From assembly GCA_902547315.1 (NCBI GenBank), contig CACCND010000003.1:62001-126000 (forward strand): a DNA stretch of 64,000 bases, read 5' to 3'. Shown in pieces: positions 6,892 to 15,328 of this stretch. The notes under the pieces were generated by a model. It made no database searches. It saw only the letters and a list, made by a program, of their open reading frames with translations, and was not told the origin of the DNA. The translations under genes were made by a program, and so were the position numbers. The number at the start of each line of letters is the position of its first letter. Position 1 is the stretch's first letter. The DNA is from an uncultured Pelagibacteraceae bacterium. Lineage in GTDB: Bacteria > Pseudomonadota > Alphaproteobacteria > Pelagibacterales > AG-422-B15.

Positions 6892-8223
6892 TTAATTGAA
6901 TGAAAATTTATTTCTAATAAACCAAAGCAAAATCAATGAAGGAATTACCATGACCGCAGTAATTATAAAGAAAATACCCCAATCACCCTGCAACCAGTCG
7001 ACTAATGATCCTGAAGATGATGCCATTAGTGTTCTTCCAGCTGTTCCAAGCGATGCCAAAAGGGCATATTGAGTTGCAGTATATGTTCGGTCAACAAGTA
7101 GCGAAATAAAAGTAACAAAAGCAACAGTTGCAAAAGCTGCAGCCAAATCATCAAGTAATACAGCGGCAGCAAAAAGTAAAACAGATTTTTCAGACCATGC
7201 CATTACACTAAACATTATGTTTGTAATCGCCATTGCAATTCCTGAAATGAATAGTGCTCTAACCACACCTGATTTTATGGAAAACCAACCTCCCAATAAT
7301 GTAAATACAACTGTTGTGATCCATCCCAGTCCCTTTGAGTAAATTGCAATATCAGATTTTGAAAATCCCATTTCGTCGTAAAATATAATGGACATACGTC
7401 CCAAAAAAGCCTCTCCAATTTTAAATAAAAATATGAACCCAATAATCAACAGACTGATTGTTAAACCATTTTTTTTGAAGAAACTGATTAGAGGACTTAT
7501 GATAGTGCTTACAAACCAGGCTGAAAATTTATTTAAATTTAATCTATCTTGATCACTTTTTTGAGCAACATGCCTTTTATTCGATAAATCTTCTGGAATA
7601 AATAAAAGTCCGATATTAAAAAGAAAAATGATTAGGCAAATGAACAGAAAAGTTAATTGCCAATAATTAGCCAAGCCTTGCTGCTCAAAATAATCAGCAA
7701 CAAAAAGTGTGAGCATTCCACCTATTTTGTAACCTGTCCACCAACCAACCACAGCTATTGATGCGCCAGCTGCCATTGATGCTTTTTCATTCTCACCTAT
7801 TTGCTCAATTCTTAAAGCATCAATTGTTATATCTTGAGATGCCGAGGAAATTGCTATCAATAATCCAAGTAAAATAATTAATTCTAAATTTGTAATCGGA
7901 TTGAGTGCTGTCCAAATAAATAGACATGCTAGTATTATTGCTTGTAAAGAAATGATCCACGATTTTCTGTGGCCAATTTTTTGAGTTAAGATAGGAATTT
8001 TAATACGGTCAATGATTGGAGCCCAAATAAAGTTAATTGCATATACACTAAAAATTAGACCCGCCCATCCAATTGTACTTCTGGATAATTCATAATCTTT
8101 AAGCCAAAGCGAGAGAGCGCTTCCAATTATCACCCAAGGAAAGCCACTAATTGCTCCGAGCAGCAAGATGCGCAACATTCTATTATCAAAATAAATTGAT
8201 ATTCCTACATTCTCTTTCGTCAC
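6892..8223 (-). CDS. ampG: AmpG-like muropeptide permease (MFS)
   Basis: 443 residues with about 12 transmembrane helices. The N-terminal region reads as AmpG: GAISGFPWVIIGSALSLWL, then a WAPIIDRI loop and HRKSWI after helix 3. AmpG brings GlcNAc-anhydroMurNAc peptides from the periplasm for wall recycling. GTG is the start; there is no Shine-Dalgarno, but a promoter lies so close that the mRNA may be leaderless. It converges on the NlpC/P60 gene with 1 nt between stops, a pairing that fits a shared role in wall turnover. A related acetyl-CoA or other PAT-family transporter is the alternative. Confidence 0.85.
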   Translation of the reverse strand: MTKENVGISIYFDNRMLRILLLGAISGFPWVIIGSALSLWLKDYELSRSTIGWAGLIFSVYAINFIWAPIIDRIKIPILTQKIGHRKSWIISLQAIILACLFIWTALNPITNLELIILLGLLIAISSASQDITIDALRIEQIGENEKASMAAGASIAVVGWWTGYKIGGMLTLFVADYFEQQGLANYWQLTFLFICLIIFLFNIGLLFIPEDLSNKRHVAQKSDQDRLNLNKFSAWFVSTIISPLISFFKKNGLTISLLIIGFIFLFKIGEAFLGRMSIIFYDEMGFSKSDIAIYSKGLGWITTVVFTLLGGWFSIKSGVVRALFISGIAMAITNIMFSVMAWSEKSVLLFAAAVLLDDLAAAFATVAFVTFISLLVDRTYTATQYALLASLGTAGRTLMASSSGSLVDWLQGDWGIFFIITAVMVIPSLILLWFIRNKFSFN

Positions 8224-8230
8224 TAAATAT

Positions 8231-8260
8231 AGAATAGGTAATAGTACCGACTGACGTCAA
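8231..8260 (-). promoter_or_regulatory. Probable leaderless promoter of the ampG-like gene
   Basis: On the minus strand TTGACG (8260-8255) and TATTCT (8236-8231) are 18 nt apart. The -10 box ends 7 nt before the GTG at 8223, so transcription would start at or next to the start codon. The -35 box overlaps the palindrome TGACGTCA. The same geometry recurs at other genes in this window. Confidence 0.5.
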
Positions 8261-8285
8261 TCAATATATTGAAGATTATTTGTAC

Positions 8286-8840
8286 TTATTCAATGGGTGC
8301 AGGATTATCGCTGAAGCTTCTTAGATAAAGTATGACGTTTGCTCTATCTTTTTCTTTTTTTAGACCCACAAAAGACATTTTTGTACCTTCAATATATTTT
8401 TTTGGATTTAAAAGGTATCCGTTAAGTTGCTCATAGGTCCAGTTGCCACCATATGCAGCCATTGCGTTTGAGTATTTGTAATCCTCTTTTGAACCAATAT
8501 CTTTATTTACAATATCCCAGAGTGCTGGACCAATTTTATTTGCTCCACCTTTTTCCACAACGTGACATTGTGAACATTTCTTAAAGACCTTTGCGCCTTT
8601 TTCTAAATCTGCTGATGCAAGCATAGTCTGAATTGGTATTTCAGGTTCCGCTGTAGCAGTATCATCTGCCATTGCTGCCGATGCAGACACCGCTATATCT
8701 TCAGCTCCTTCAACTTGATAAGCTGCTACTTCTGGTTTTTCAACATGATATAGAATTTCACCGAAATTTGCTAAACCGATAAATACAAGGGCCACAACTA
8801 ATACACAAGCTACGATTTTATTTATTTCAAATGAATCCAT
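8286..8840 (-). CDS. cycM: Membrane-anchored cytochrome c, CycM/c552 type
   Basis: 184 residues: an uncleaved N-terminal membrane anchor (about 8-30), an Ala/Glu-rich periplasmic linker (35-75), then one class I cytochrome c domain. The haem attachment motif is CSQCH (89-93) and the distal ligand is Met155 in GTKMSF. This is the CycM plan, in which an anchored cytochrome carries electrons from the bc1 complex to cytochrome c oxidase. It is divergent from kdsB, the pairing seen in many alphaproteobacteria, with 89 nt between start codons. Confidence 0.93.
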   Translation of the reverse strand: MDSFEINKIVACVLVVALVFIGLANFGEILYHVEKPEVAAYQVEGAEDIAVSASAAMADDTATAEPEIPIQTMLASADLEKGAKVFKKCSQCHVVEKGGANKIGPALWDIVNKDIGSKEDYKYSNAMAAYGGNWTYEQLNGYLLNPKKYIEGTKMSFVGLKKEKDRANVILYLRSFSDNPAPIE

Positions 8841-8899
8841 GATGTTTCTTGACGTTATTAGATAATTATTTAATAAAATAACCGAATTTATGCAAGTTT

Positions 8900-8923
8900 T
8901 TATGCGTCTTCTAGTCGCATAAT
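8900..8923 (+). promoter_or_regulatory. Inverted repeat and -10 box before kdsB
   Basis: A 7-bp inverted repeat (8900-8906 with 8916-8922, 9-nt loop) overlaps a -10-like CATAAT (8918-8923), which ends 6 nt before the kdsB ATG. No convincing -35 is visible. The repeat could be an operator covering the promoter. The short distance again suggests a leaderless mRNA. Confidence 0.35.
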
Positions 8924-8929
8924 TTATTT

Positions 8930-9673
8930 ATGATAAGCCAAGAAAATACAGCGATAATCATCCCAGTCAGATTGCAAGCGCGTAGGCTACCAAATAAGCC
9001 TTTGCTCGATATTTCCGGTAAACCAATGATACAACATGTTTGGGAATCAGCAATTGCTTCTGATTTGGGTCGAGTAGTGGTTGCTACAGATAGTGATGAA
9101 ATTGCAAAGTGTATTCAAAGTCTTGGAGGTGATGTATGCATGACATCTGAAAATCATCAGACGGGTACTGACCGCATGCATGAAGCGCTTCAAGTAATTG
9201 ATCCAGGAAGAATGATTCATTACATCATTAATTTGCAAGGTGATTTACCTACAATTAACTCGATGGCCTTAAAGAAGGTTGTAAATTTATTATCTTCAGA
9301 AGAAGATGAAATAGGCACACTGGTTACCCAGTTTGAAAGAGAGGAAGACCTAAAGAAAGAGCAATTTGTAAAAGCAGTTTGCAATTTATCTGGTAGTAAA
9401 ACAGAATCTTATGCAGAGAATTTTTTAAGAAAACAAGGAGATTATAATGTAAATAATCTTTTTCATCACATAGGTATTTACGCTTTTAAAAGAGATGCTT
9501 TGGAAAAATTTGTCGCATTGTCTCAAACTGATCGAGAAAAAAATGAAAAATTAGAGCAATTAAGAGCTATTGATAACAATATGAAAATAAAAATTGGTTT
9601 AATTGACTTTTTGCCTCTCGGAGTTGATACTCCAGAGGATTTAAAAGAAATTAGAAAAATATTAAGCAAATGA
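8930..9673 (+). CDS. kdsB: 3-deoxy-manno-octulosonate cytidylyltransferase
   Basis: 247 residues, normal length. It has the CMP-KDO synthetase signature: IIPVRLQARRLPNKPLLDI near the N-terminus (nucleotide loop), then the TDSDEI and NLQGDLP segments (metal and CTP binding). It activates KDO with CTP for transfer to lipid A, so the cell makes lipopolysaccharide. The stop codon overlaps the start of pheA by 4 nt (ATGA), implying translational coupling. No other KDO gene is in the window. Confidence 0.95.
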   Translation: MISQENTAIIIPVRLQARRLPNKPLLDISGKPMIQHVWESAIASDLGRVVVATDSDEIAKCIQSLGGDVCMTSENHQTGTDRMHEALQVIDPGRMIHYIINLQGDLPTINSMALKKVVNLLSSEEDEIGTLVTQFEREEDLKKEQFVKAVCNLSGSKTESYAENFLRKQGDYNVNNLFHHIGIYAFKRDALEKFVALSQTDREKNEKLEQLRAIDNNMKIKIGLIDFLPLGVDTPEDLKEIRKILSK

Positions 9674-10503
9674 AAAAAATAGCTTTCCAGGGTGAACTCG
9701 GAGCATATTCACATCTTGCGTGTAATGAAGCTGCACCTGATCACAAGCCTGTTGCGTGTAGAACATTTGAATCCGCCATGGAACAAGTTAATGTATCAGA
9801 ATGTGATTTAGCCATGATACCAATTGAAAATTCGGTTGCGGGCAGGGTAGCGGATATCCACTATTTACTTGGTGGGTATGATTTAAAAATATATTCAGAG
9901 CACTTTCAAGAGATCAATCATCAATTAATGGTTAAACCAGGTGCCTCCTTAGATACAATTAAAAATGTACGTAGCCATTCTATGGCTATTGGACAATGTA
10001 ATGCTGCGATAAAAAAATATAATCTAGATGTCATCATAATGGCGGACACTGCAGGTTCAGCTAAATTTATTAGTGAGCATGGGACAATTGAAGATTCAGC
10101 GATTGCCTCAACTCTTGCAGCTGATACTTATAGATTAGATATAATAGATACAAATATTCAAGATATGAAAAATAATACAACTCGATTTTTAATCATGTCA
10201 AAAGAACTTCAGCAAGAAAGAAACGAAAACCTGTCATACCTGACAAGTTGCATATTTGAAGTAAAGAGTGTTCCCTCAGCTTTGTATAAAGCACTCGGAG
10301 GTTTTGCAACCAATGGAGTAAATCTAACTAAATTAGAGAGTTTCATTGTCGATGGAGATTTTAATAAAGCTCAATTCTATATTGATTTAGATGGCCATGC
10401 CGAAGATCAATCTGTAAAAGGAGCTTTAGAAGAATTATCATTTTATACTGAAAAGCTGAAAGTCTTAGGTGTCTACCCAAAACATTCATATAGAAATAAT
10501 TAG
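9670..10503 (+). CDS. pheA: Prephenate dehydratase
   Basis: 277 residues: a prephenate dehydratase domain (about 1-180) followed by a regulatory ACT domain (about 190-275), with no chorismate mutase domain. Diagnostic features are FQGELGAYSHLA at the N-terminus, PIENSVAGRV (51-60) and the catalytic TRF (171-173). It converts prephenate to phenylpyruvate for phenylalanine synthesis. The ACT domain (SVPSALYKALGGFATNGVNLTKLES) normally gives feedback inhibition by phenylalanine. Start overlaps kdsB by 4 nt. It is convergent with nudC, with 1 nt between stops. Confidence 0.96.
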   Translation: MKKIAFQGELGAYSHLACNEAAPDHKPVACRTFESAMEQVNVSECDLAMIPIENSVAGRVADIHYLLGGYDLKIYSEHFQEINHQLMVKPGASLDTIKNVRSHSMAIGQCNAAIKKYNLDVIIMADTAGSAKFISEHGTIEDSAIASTLAADTYRLDIIDTNIQDMKNNTTRFLIMSKELQQERNENLSYLTSCIFEVKSVPSALYKALGGFATNGVNLTKLESFIVDGDFNKAQFYIDLDGHAEDQSVKGALEELSFYTEKLKVLGVYPKHSYRNN

Positions 10504-10504
10504 T

Positions 10505-11428
10505 TTACTTATTGTGCATCCAAGCAACAATTAATTGATGAGCTACAGCCATTGCAGGAGGTATCCATATCCTGTCAGGGCTTTTACCAACGAATATACG
10601 ATTTAAGTCTTCTCTAGATAACCACACTGCATCTTCAATTTCATCCTGATCTAAATCAGTTGTATCACCATCTGTTTGACAGAAACATGCGATCATTAAT
10701 TGAGAGGGAAATGGCCATGGTTGGGTAAATTTATAGTCAACACTTGTAACATTTAATCCCACTTCTTCTTTAACTTCTCTGACCACTGCATCTTCGATGG
10801 TTTCCCCCGGTTCTAAAAAACCTGCCAGTGCTGAAAACATTCTAGGTGGAAATAGTTTTTGGCGACCAAGTAAACATTTGTCGTTAAAAATAGGAAGCAT
10901 GATTACGACAGGGTCAACACGCGGAAATAATTCTACTTTACAATTTTTGCAAATTTTTTTGCAACCTGCATCAACAGTTTCAAGTCGGGAACTTTCACAT
11001 CTGGTACAAAAAATATTGGATGAATTCCATTCGACCATCGATTTAGCTTGGGCAAGAATACCTGTGTCTTCTGGCGAAATACTCTGCGCTATGGATCTTA
11101 AATCAATAAATTTACAGTTAGGAAATGCAGATTTGTCAAAGTCTTTATTACTTTTTGATAAATCTACGGCGTAGTAGCTTTTATTTTTTAATTTACCTAG
11201 GAAAAGCAAATAAGCATCTTCGATAAAATTTTTTATTTGATCATATGTAGCTAAAAAAATTGTTGAATTTGAGCCAGGTTCGCTGCTCACGTGTATTAAT
11301 GGTTTCCCTGAGTGAAAAACAACAAAACGTGTTTCATTGTCCAATAAATTTGCTTTTTGCCAGTCTTTATTGCTTCTAAAACCTGACATTCTATCAAGAG
11401 GATTATTTGCAAATATTATTTTGTTCAT
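10505..11428 (-). CDS. nudC: NAD+ / NAD-RNA pyrophosphatase NudC
   Basis: 307 residues. A zinc ribbon (Cys141, Cys144, Cys160, Cys163) precedes a complete Nudix box running from Gly203 (GFLEPGET) through REVKEEVG to 224. The TQPWPFPSQLM segment just after it is the NudC-specific signature. NudC hydrolyses NADH and removes NAD caps from RNA 5' ends. The N-terminal domain is the usual divergent NUDIX-like fold. It is divergent from the SRP RNA gene, with about 50 nt between them. Confidence 0.94.
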   Translation of the reverse strand: MNKIIFANNPLDRMSGFRSNKDWQKANLLDNETRFVVFHSGKPLIHVSSEPGSNSTIFLATYDQIKNFIEDAYLLFLGKLKNKSYYAVDLSKSNKDFDKSAFPNCKFIDLRSIAQSISPEDTGILAQAKSMVEWNSSNIFCTRCESSRLETVDAGCKKICKNCKVELFPRVDPVVIMLPIFNDKCLLGRQKLFPPRMFSALAGFLEPGETIEDAVVREVKEEVGLNVTSVDYKFTQPWPFPSQLMIACFCQTDGDTTDLDQDEIEDAVWLSREDLNRIFVGKSPDRIWIPPAMAVAHQLIVAWMHNK

Positions 11429-11469
11429 TAATTTAATATTTATTAAACAACATTTTATTTTCGTTATGA

Positions 11470-11475
11470 TACAAT
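11470..11475 (+). promoter_or_regulatory. -10 box of the SRP RNA gene
   Basis: TACAAT ends 5 nt before the first base of the SRP RNA stem at 11481, the distance expected for initiation at the RNA 5' end. No strong -35 was found. Confidence 0.4.
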
Positions 11476-11480
11476 ATTTT

Positions 11481-11571
11481 GGGAGATTGAGTAGACAAGT
11501 TATTCGCCAATCCGGTCAGGTCTGAAAAGAAGCAGCCGTAACGAAGATATTTGGGTTACTTTGATCTCCCA
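11481..11571 (+). ncRNA. ffs: Signal recognition particle RNA, small bacterial (4.5S) type
   Basis: About 91 nt that can fold into one long hairpin: GGGAGAT at 11481-11487 pairs with ATCTCCC at 11564-11570. The apical part carries the conserved Ffh-binding core, GGTCAGG at 11514-11520 and AGAAGCAGCC at 11529-11538, capped by a GAAA tetraloop. It replaces the GGAA loop of E. coli but is also GNRA. Ends are estimated from the terminal stem. It is followed 20 nt later by dnaX, the usual alphaproteobacterial neighbour. Confidence 0.93.
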
Positions 11572-11591
11572 CTAGAGATTAGTGATTTTTT

Positions 11592-12866
11592 ATGTCAGAA
11601 ACAACCAATATACCTATTCCATTAAAATATAGACCACTAAAGTTTAGTGAACTTATTGGTCAAGATCTCATGTCAAAGACAATACAAAATGCAATTGAAA
11701 TGAATAGAGTTGCCAATGCTTATTTGCTTACAGGGGTTAGAGGTGTAGGAAAAACAACAACAGCTAGAATTATCGCAAAATCATTAAATTGTTTGAACAT
11801 AACGGAGCAAGAAAACAACGAGCCATGTGGTGTTTGTGACAATTGTAAAGCGATAACAGAGTCTAGAAGCGTTGATGTTTATGAAATGGATGCAGCGTCA
11901 CGTACTGGTATAGCTGATATAAGAGAGCTAATTGAAGGCGTTCAATACTCACCTGTATCATCTAAGTTTAAAGTTTATATTATAGATGAAGTTCACATGT
12001 TATCGACCGCAGCCTTTAATGGATTGCTTAAAACATTAGAAGAGCCGCCGCCTCATGTAAAATTTATATTTGCAACTACTGAAGTAAGAAAAATACCAAC
12101 AACAATACTATCAAGATGCCAAAGATACGATTTAAAAAGAGTTGAACCTGATGATTTAGTTATTTTTTTAAAATCCATATGTGAAAAGGAAACGGTTGAG
12201 TTTGAAGAAGGTGCATTAAAAATCATCGCAAGAGCTGCAGATGGATCTGTAAGAGACGGCCTATCTATACTCGATCAATCAATTGCATTTTCAGGCAAGC
12301 ATATTTCTGAGGAGCATGTAAAAGAGATGATTGGTTTAAACGATCCAACCAAAATTTTAGAACTAATCAAACAAATCACTGCTGGTCAAACTCAACAATC
12401 ACTTGAAAAAATAAACGAACTTTATGATAACGGAGCTGATCCATCAATGATTGTAAAAGATCTGATAGAAACTGTTCATAGTTTGACGATGATAAATATT
12501 GATGCAGCTGAGGGAGTTAAAAGCTCACTTACAGACAGTGAATACAATGCAGTTCAAGAGGTAGCGGATAATCTTGATATTGCCACTCTCTCAATGATTT
12601 GGCTTATGTTGAATAAGGGATTATACGAAGTAACTGACTCTTTTTCACCTATAACCTCACTTGAAATGTTAATTATAAGGATCATTTATTTAAATGATAT
12701 ACCGAAACCTAATGAACTGATTAATGAACTTAACAATTTAGTAGAAAAAAGTGATAATAAATTACAAGATAACTTAAAAGAAACATCCTCTGAATTAGAT
12801 CCAAAGGTTAGAGATATAATTGATTTTTTTCCTGGAACTGAGGTCGAGAAAATTGAAGAGAACTAA
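11592..12866 (+). CDS. dnaX: DNA polymerase III gamma/tau subunit, short form
   Basis: 424 residues. Domain I-II AAA+ features are complete: Walker A GVRGVGKT (48-55), zinc-binding cysteines around 67-85, DEVH (132-135) and the sensor SRC arginine finger region (174-176). Domain III (about 240-365) follows. Most alphaproteobacterial DnaX proteins are well over 500 residues because of the tau-specific linker and C-terminal domain. Here only about 55 residues follow domain III, ending in DIIDFFPGTEVEKI, which resembles the extreme C-terminus of longer relatives. The tau part thus looks internally deleted. First gene of the dnaX-ybaB-recR operon. Confidence 0.94.
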   Translation: MSETTNIPIPLKYRPLKFSELIGQDLMSKTIQNAIEMNRVANAYLLTGVRGVGKTTTARIIAKSLNCLNITEQENNEPCGVCDNCKAITESRSVDVYEMDAASRTGIADIRELIEGVQYSPVSSKFKVYIIDEVHMLSTAAFNGLLKTLEEPPPHVKFIFATTEVRKIPTTILSRCQRYDLKRVEPDDLVIFLKSICEKETVEFEEGALKIIARAADGSVRDGLSILDQSIAFSGKHISEEHVKEMIGLNDPTKILELIKQITAGQTQQSLEKINELYDNGADPSMIVKDLIETVHSLTMINIDAAEGVKSSLTDSEYNAVQEVADNLDIATLSMIWLMLNKGLYEVTDSFSPITSLEMLIIRIIYLNDIPKPNELINELNNLVEKSDNKLQDNLKETSSELDPKVRDIIDFFPGTEVEKIEEN

Positions 12867-12868
12867 AT

Positions 12869-13192
12869 ATGAATAATTTTAATAATATGATTAAGCAAGC
12901 CCAAGACTTGCAGAAAAAAATGACTGAAGCACAAAAAAAAGTTGAAACGCTTGAAGCTGAAGGTGTTTCTGGAGGCGGACTTGTTAAAATAACTTTAAAT
13001 GGCAAGAATAATGTTACTTCTGTAAACATAGACGAAACAGCTATAGATAAAAATGAAAAAGAGATTTTAGAGGATCTTTTACTTGCAGCTTTCAACGATG
13101 CTAGAGAAAAAATACAAAGAAAGATTTCAGATGAAATGAGTTCTATTACAGGCGGAATTCAACTTCCTCCGGGAATGAAACTGCCTTTCTAA
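12869..13192 (+). CDS. ybaB: YbaB/EbfC nucleoid-associated protein
   Basis: 107 residues, normal length. An N-terminal coiled helix (MIKQAQDLQKKMTEAQKKVE) leads into the YbaB core (VSGGGLVKITLNG) and the PPGMKLPF C-terminus typical of the family. These dimers bind DNA and are nearly always between dnaX and recR, as here (2 nt after dnaX, 1 nt before recR). Role in nucleoid structure or repair. Confidence 0.95.
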   Translation: MNNFNNMIKQAQDLQKKMTEAQKKVETLEAEGVSGGGLVKITLNGKNNVTSVNIDETAIDKNEKEILEDLLLAAFNDAREKIQRKISDEMSSITGGIQLPPGMKLPF

Positions 13193-13193
13193 T

Positions 13194-13799
13194 ATGAAGT
13201 CTCGTATATCTAATCCAGAAATTGATAAGCTAATACTATTAATTAGTAAACTCCCAGGCTTTGGCCCTAAGTCTGCAAGTAGGGCGGCGCTCCACTTAAT
13301 AAAAAATAAAGACCAATTAATGGTACCACTTGCAGAGTCACTTCTATCATCAAGTGAAAAAATTGTTTCCTGCGAAATATGCGGAAATATTGATGTCAAT
13401 TCTCCATGTATGATCTGTACAAACGATGGACGCTCTAGGAACGAAATTTGTGTTGTAGAAAATATTGCTGATTTATGGGCGCTAGAAAAGTCTGAGGTAT
13501 TTAATGGATTGTACCATGTACTCGGTGGAAATTTATCTGCTATCAATAGTATTGGCCCAGATGATTTAAATTTAAAAAAACTTATTGATAGAATCGAGAA
13601 AGAAAAAGTTGATGAAGTGATACTTGCTTTGAGCGCAACAGTTGATGGTCAAACAACCGCTCATTACGTAGCAGATATATTATCAAAATACAGTGTCGAA
13701 GTGAGTCGTTTAGGACACGGCGTGCCTGTTGGTGGTGAGTTGGATTACATGGATGAAGGAACTATTGCCGCCGCTCTCAGTGCACGACAAAAAATTTAG
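13194..13799 (+). CDS. recR: Recombination mediator RecR
   Basis: 201 residues, normal length. Helix-hairpin-helix (LPGFGPKSASRAALHL, 20-35), a C4 zinc finger (Cys60, Cys63, Cys72, Cys75), and a TOPRIM domain from ICVVEN (85-90) with YHVLGG. RecR works with RecO (and RecF) to load RecA on gapped DNA. It ends the dnaX operon. Neither RecO nor RecF is in the window. Confidence 0.96.
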   Translation: MKSRISNPEIDKLILLISKLPGFGPKSASRAALHLIKNKDQLMVPLAESLLSSSEKIVSCEICGNIDVNSPCMICTNDGRSRNEICVVENIADLWALEKSEVFNGLYHVLGGNLSAINSIGPDDLNLKKLIDRIEKEKVDEVILALSATVDGQTTAHYVADILSKYSVEVSRLGHGVPVGGELDYMDEGTIAAALSARQKI

Positions 13800-13833
13800 T
13801 TTTATTGTATTTTCCCAATTTTTTTATTCAATC

Positions 13834-13862
13834 TTGACCTTATTTCTAAGTTAGCCTATCTA
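13834..13862 (+). promoter_or_regulatory. Probable leaderless promoter of def-fmt-truA
   Basis: TTGACC (13834-13839) and TATCTA (13857-13862) are 17 nt apart. Only 6 nt separate the -10 box from the def ATG at 13869, so the transcript would begin at or just before the start codon. No Shine-Dalgarno sequence precedes def. This lies in the 69-nt gap after recR. Confidence 0.5.
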
Positions 13863-13868
13863 AAGATT

Positions 13869-14405
13869 ATGACAGTAAAAAAGATTTTAACTGCTCCAGA
13901 TCCGTTTTTAAAACAGATTTCAAAACCAGTTGATGAAGTAACTAAAGAGATACAGGATCTCATGGATGACATGTTGGATACCATGTATGACGCACCTGGA
14001 ATAGGTCTAGCAGCGGTTCAAATTGGAGTTCCTTTGCGTGTAATTGTGATGGATATAAGTTGGAGAAATGAAGAGGGCATAAAAGAACCCCTTTATTTTG
14101 TTAACCCTGAAATTACAGTAAAAACAAAAAATCTTTCAACGTATGAAGAGGGATGTTTATCAGTCCCAGATCAATACGCAGAAATTGATCGTCCAGAAGA
14201 ATGTGAAATAAACTTTCTTGATTATAATGGAAAAAAGTCGACTCTAAACGCTAAAGGATTATTAGCCACCTGTATCCAACATGAAATGGATCATCTTGAA
14301 GGAATTCTTTTTATTGATCATTTATCAAATATGAAACGCAACATGATTGTAAAGAAGCTCATCAAAACAAAAAAACAGTCAAAAAAAGAACGAATTGTCG
14401 CTTAG
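13869..14405 (+). CDS. def: Peptide deformylase
   Basis: 178 residues with the three deformylase motifs: GIGLAAVQIG (44-53), EEGCLSVP (93-100, metal ligand Cys96) and QHEMDHLEG (137-145, ligands His138 and His142, catalytic Glu139). It removes the formyl group from new proteins. It pairs with the following fmt gene, which adds that group to initiator tRNA (5-nt gap). Likely translated from a leaderless mRNA. Confidence 0.97.
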   Translation: MTVKKILTAPDPFLKQISKPVDEVTKEIQDLMDDMLDTMYDAPGIGLAAVQIGVPLRVIVMDISWRNEEGIKEPLYFVNPEITVKTKNLSTYEEGCLSVPDQYAEIDRPEECEINFLDYNGKKSTLNAKGLLATCIQHEMDHLEGILFIDHLSNMKRNMIVKKLIKTKKQSKKERIVA

Positions 14406-14410
14406 ATAAA

Positions 14411-15328
14411 ATGAAAAATTATCGCATCCTATTCATGGGCACAGCCCCATTCGCAGTACCATCTTTAAAAAAAATTGTTTCTTCAAATAATCATTTGGTA
14501 GGCGTATATACATCCCCCGCAAAAAAGGCTAACCGAGGAATGAAATTATCAATTTCACCGGTGGCAGAATTTGCTGAAGGTGAAAATATAGAAATTAGCT
14601 CGCCTCAATCTATTAGTTCTTCAGAGGAATTAAAAAAACTACAAGAAATGAATTTGGATATGATAATTGTTGTTGCCTATGGACTGATATTACCTGAAGA
14701 AGTAATCAATTTACCTAAACTTGGTTGTTTTAATGTACATGCATCTTTACTCCCTCGGTGGAGGGGTGCTGCACCAATTCAAAGAGCAATGATTGAAGGT
14801 GATCAGACTACGGGCGTTACAATTATGAAAATGGATAAAGGCCTTGATACAGGAGATATTGGTCTGCAAAAAGAAATAAAAATAGAGCAACAAAACTACA
14901 GTGAGTTAGAAAAAGAACTCGCAAATGAAGGAGCTGAATTGCTTATTAACTTTATTGATAGATTAGATGGCTCTATTCAGTTTGCTAAGCAAAATGACAC
15001 GCAGGCCTGTTATGCGAAGAAGATACAAAAACAAGAAGCTTTTATAGACTGGACTGAAAATGCTGAGAAAATAAATAGACGTATAAATGCTTATAACCCT
15101 AGTCCATGCGCTTGGTTTTCACTAAATAATAAAAGAATTAAAATACTGAAGGCTGAGGTTATTCATGAGAAAGGTGAGGCTGGAAAGATTATGAATGAAG
15201 AATTTTTAATTGGTTGTGGCATTAATTCAATAAGACCGTTGCTTCTCAGAGTTGAAGGTAAAAAAGATTGTACAATCAATGACTTTCTTTTAGGACATAA
15301 AATTGAAGTTGGCTCTTATATTCAATGA
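14411..15328 (+). CDS. fmt: Methionyl-tRNA formyltransferase
   Basis: 305 residues. The N-terminal formyltransferase domain has FMGTAPFAVPSL (8-19), the catalytic Asn108 and His110 in NVHASLLPRWRGAAPI, and MDKGLDTGD (141-149). A C-terminal OB-like domain starts near residue 205. It formylates Met-tRNAfMet with 10-formyl-tetrahydrofolate. Overlaps truA by 4 nt. Confidence 0.97.
   Translation: MKNYRILFMGTAPFAVPSLKKIVSSNNHLVGVYTSPAKKANRGMKLSISPVAEFAEGENIEISSPQSISSSEELKKLQEMNLDMIIVVAYGLILPEEVINLPKLGCFNVHASLLPRWRGAAPIQRAMIEGDQTTGVTIMKMDKGLDTGDIGLQKEIKIEQQNYSELEKELANEGAELLINFIDRLDGSIQFAKQNDTQACYAKKIQKQEAFIDWTENAEKINRRINAYNPSPCAWFSLNNKRIKILKAEVIHEKGEAGKIMNEEFLIGCGINSIRPLLLRVEGKKDCTINDFLLGHKIEVGSYIQ

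Noticed and set aside
12745-12751. A6G slippery heptamer in dnaX, as in E. coli programmed frameshifting
   Set aside because: The first A falls at codon position 2 (GAA AAA AGT), not the position needed for a -1 shift at A AAA AAG. The protein is short anyway, so no frameshift is needed.
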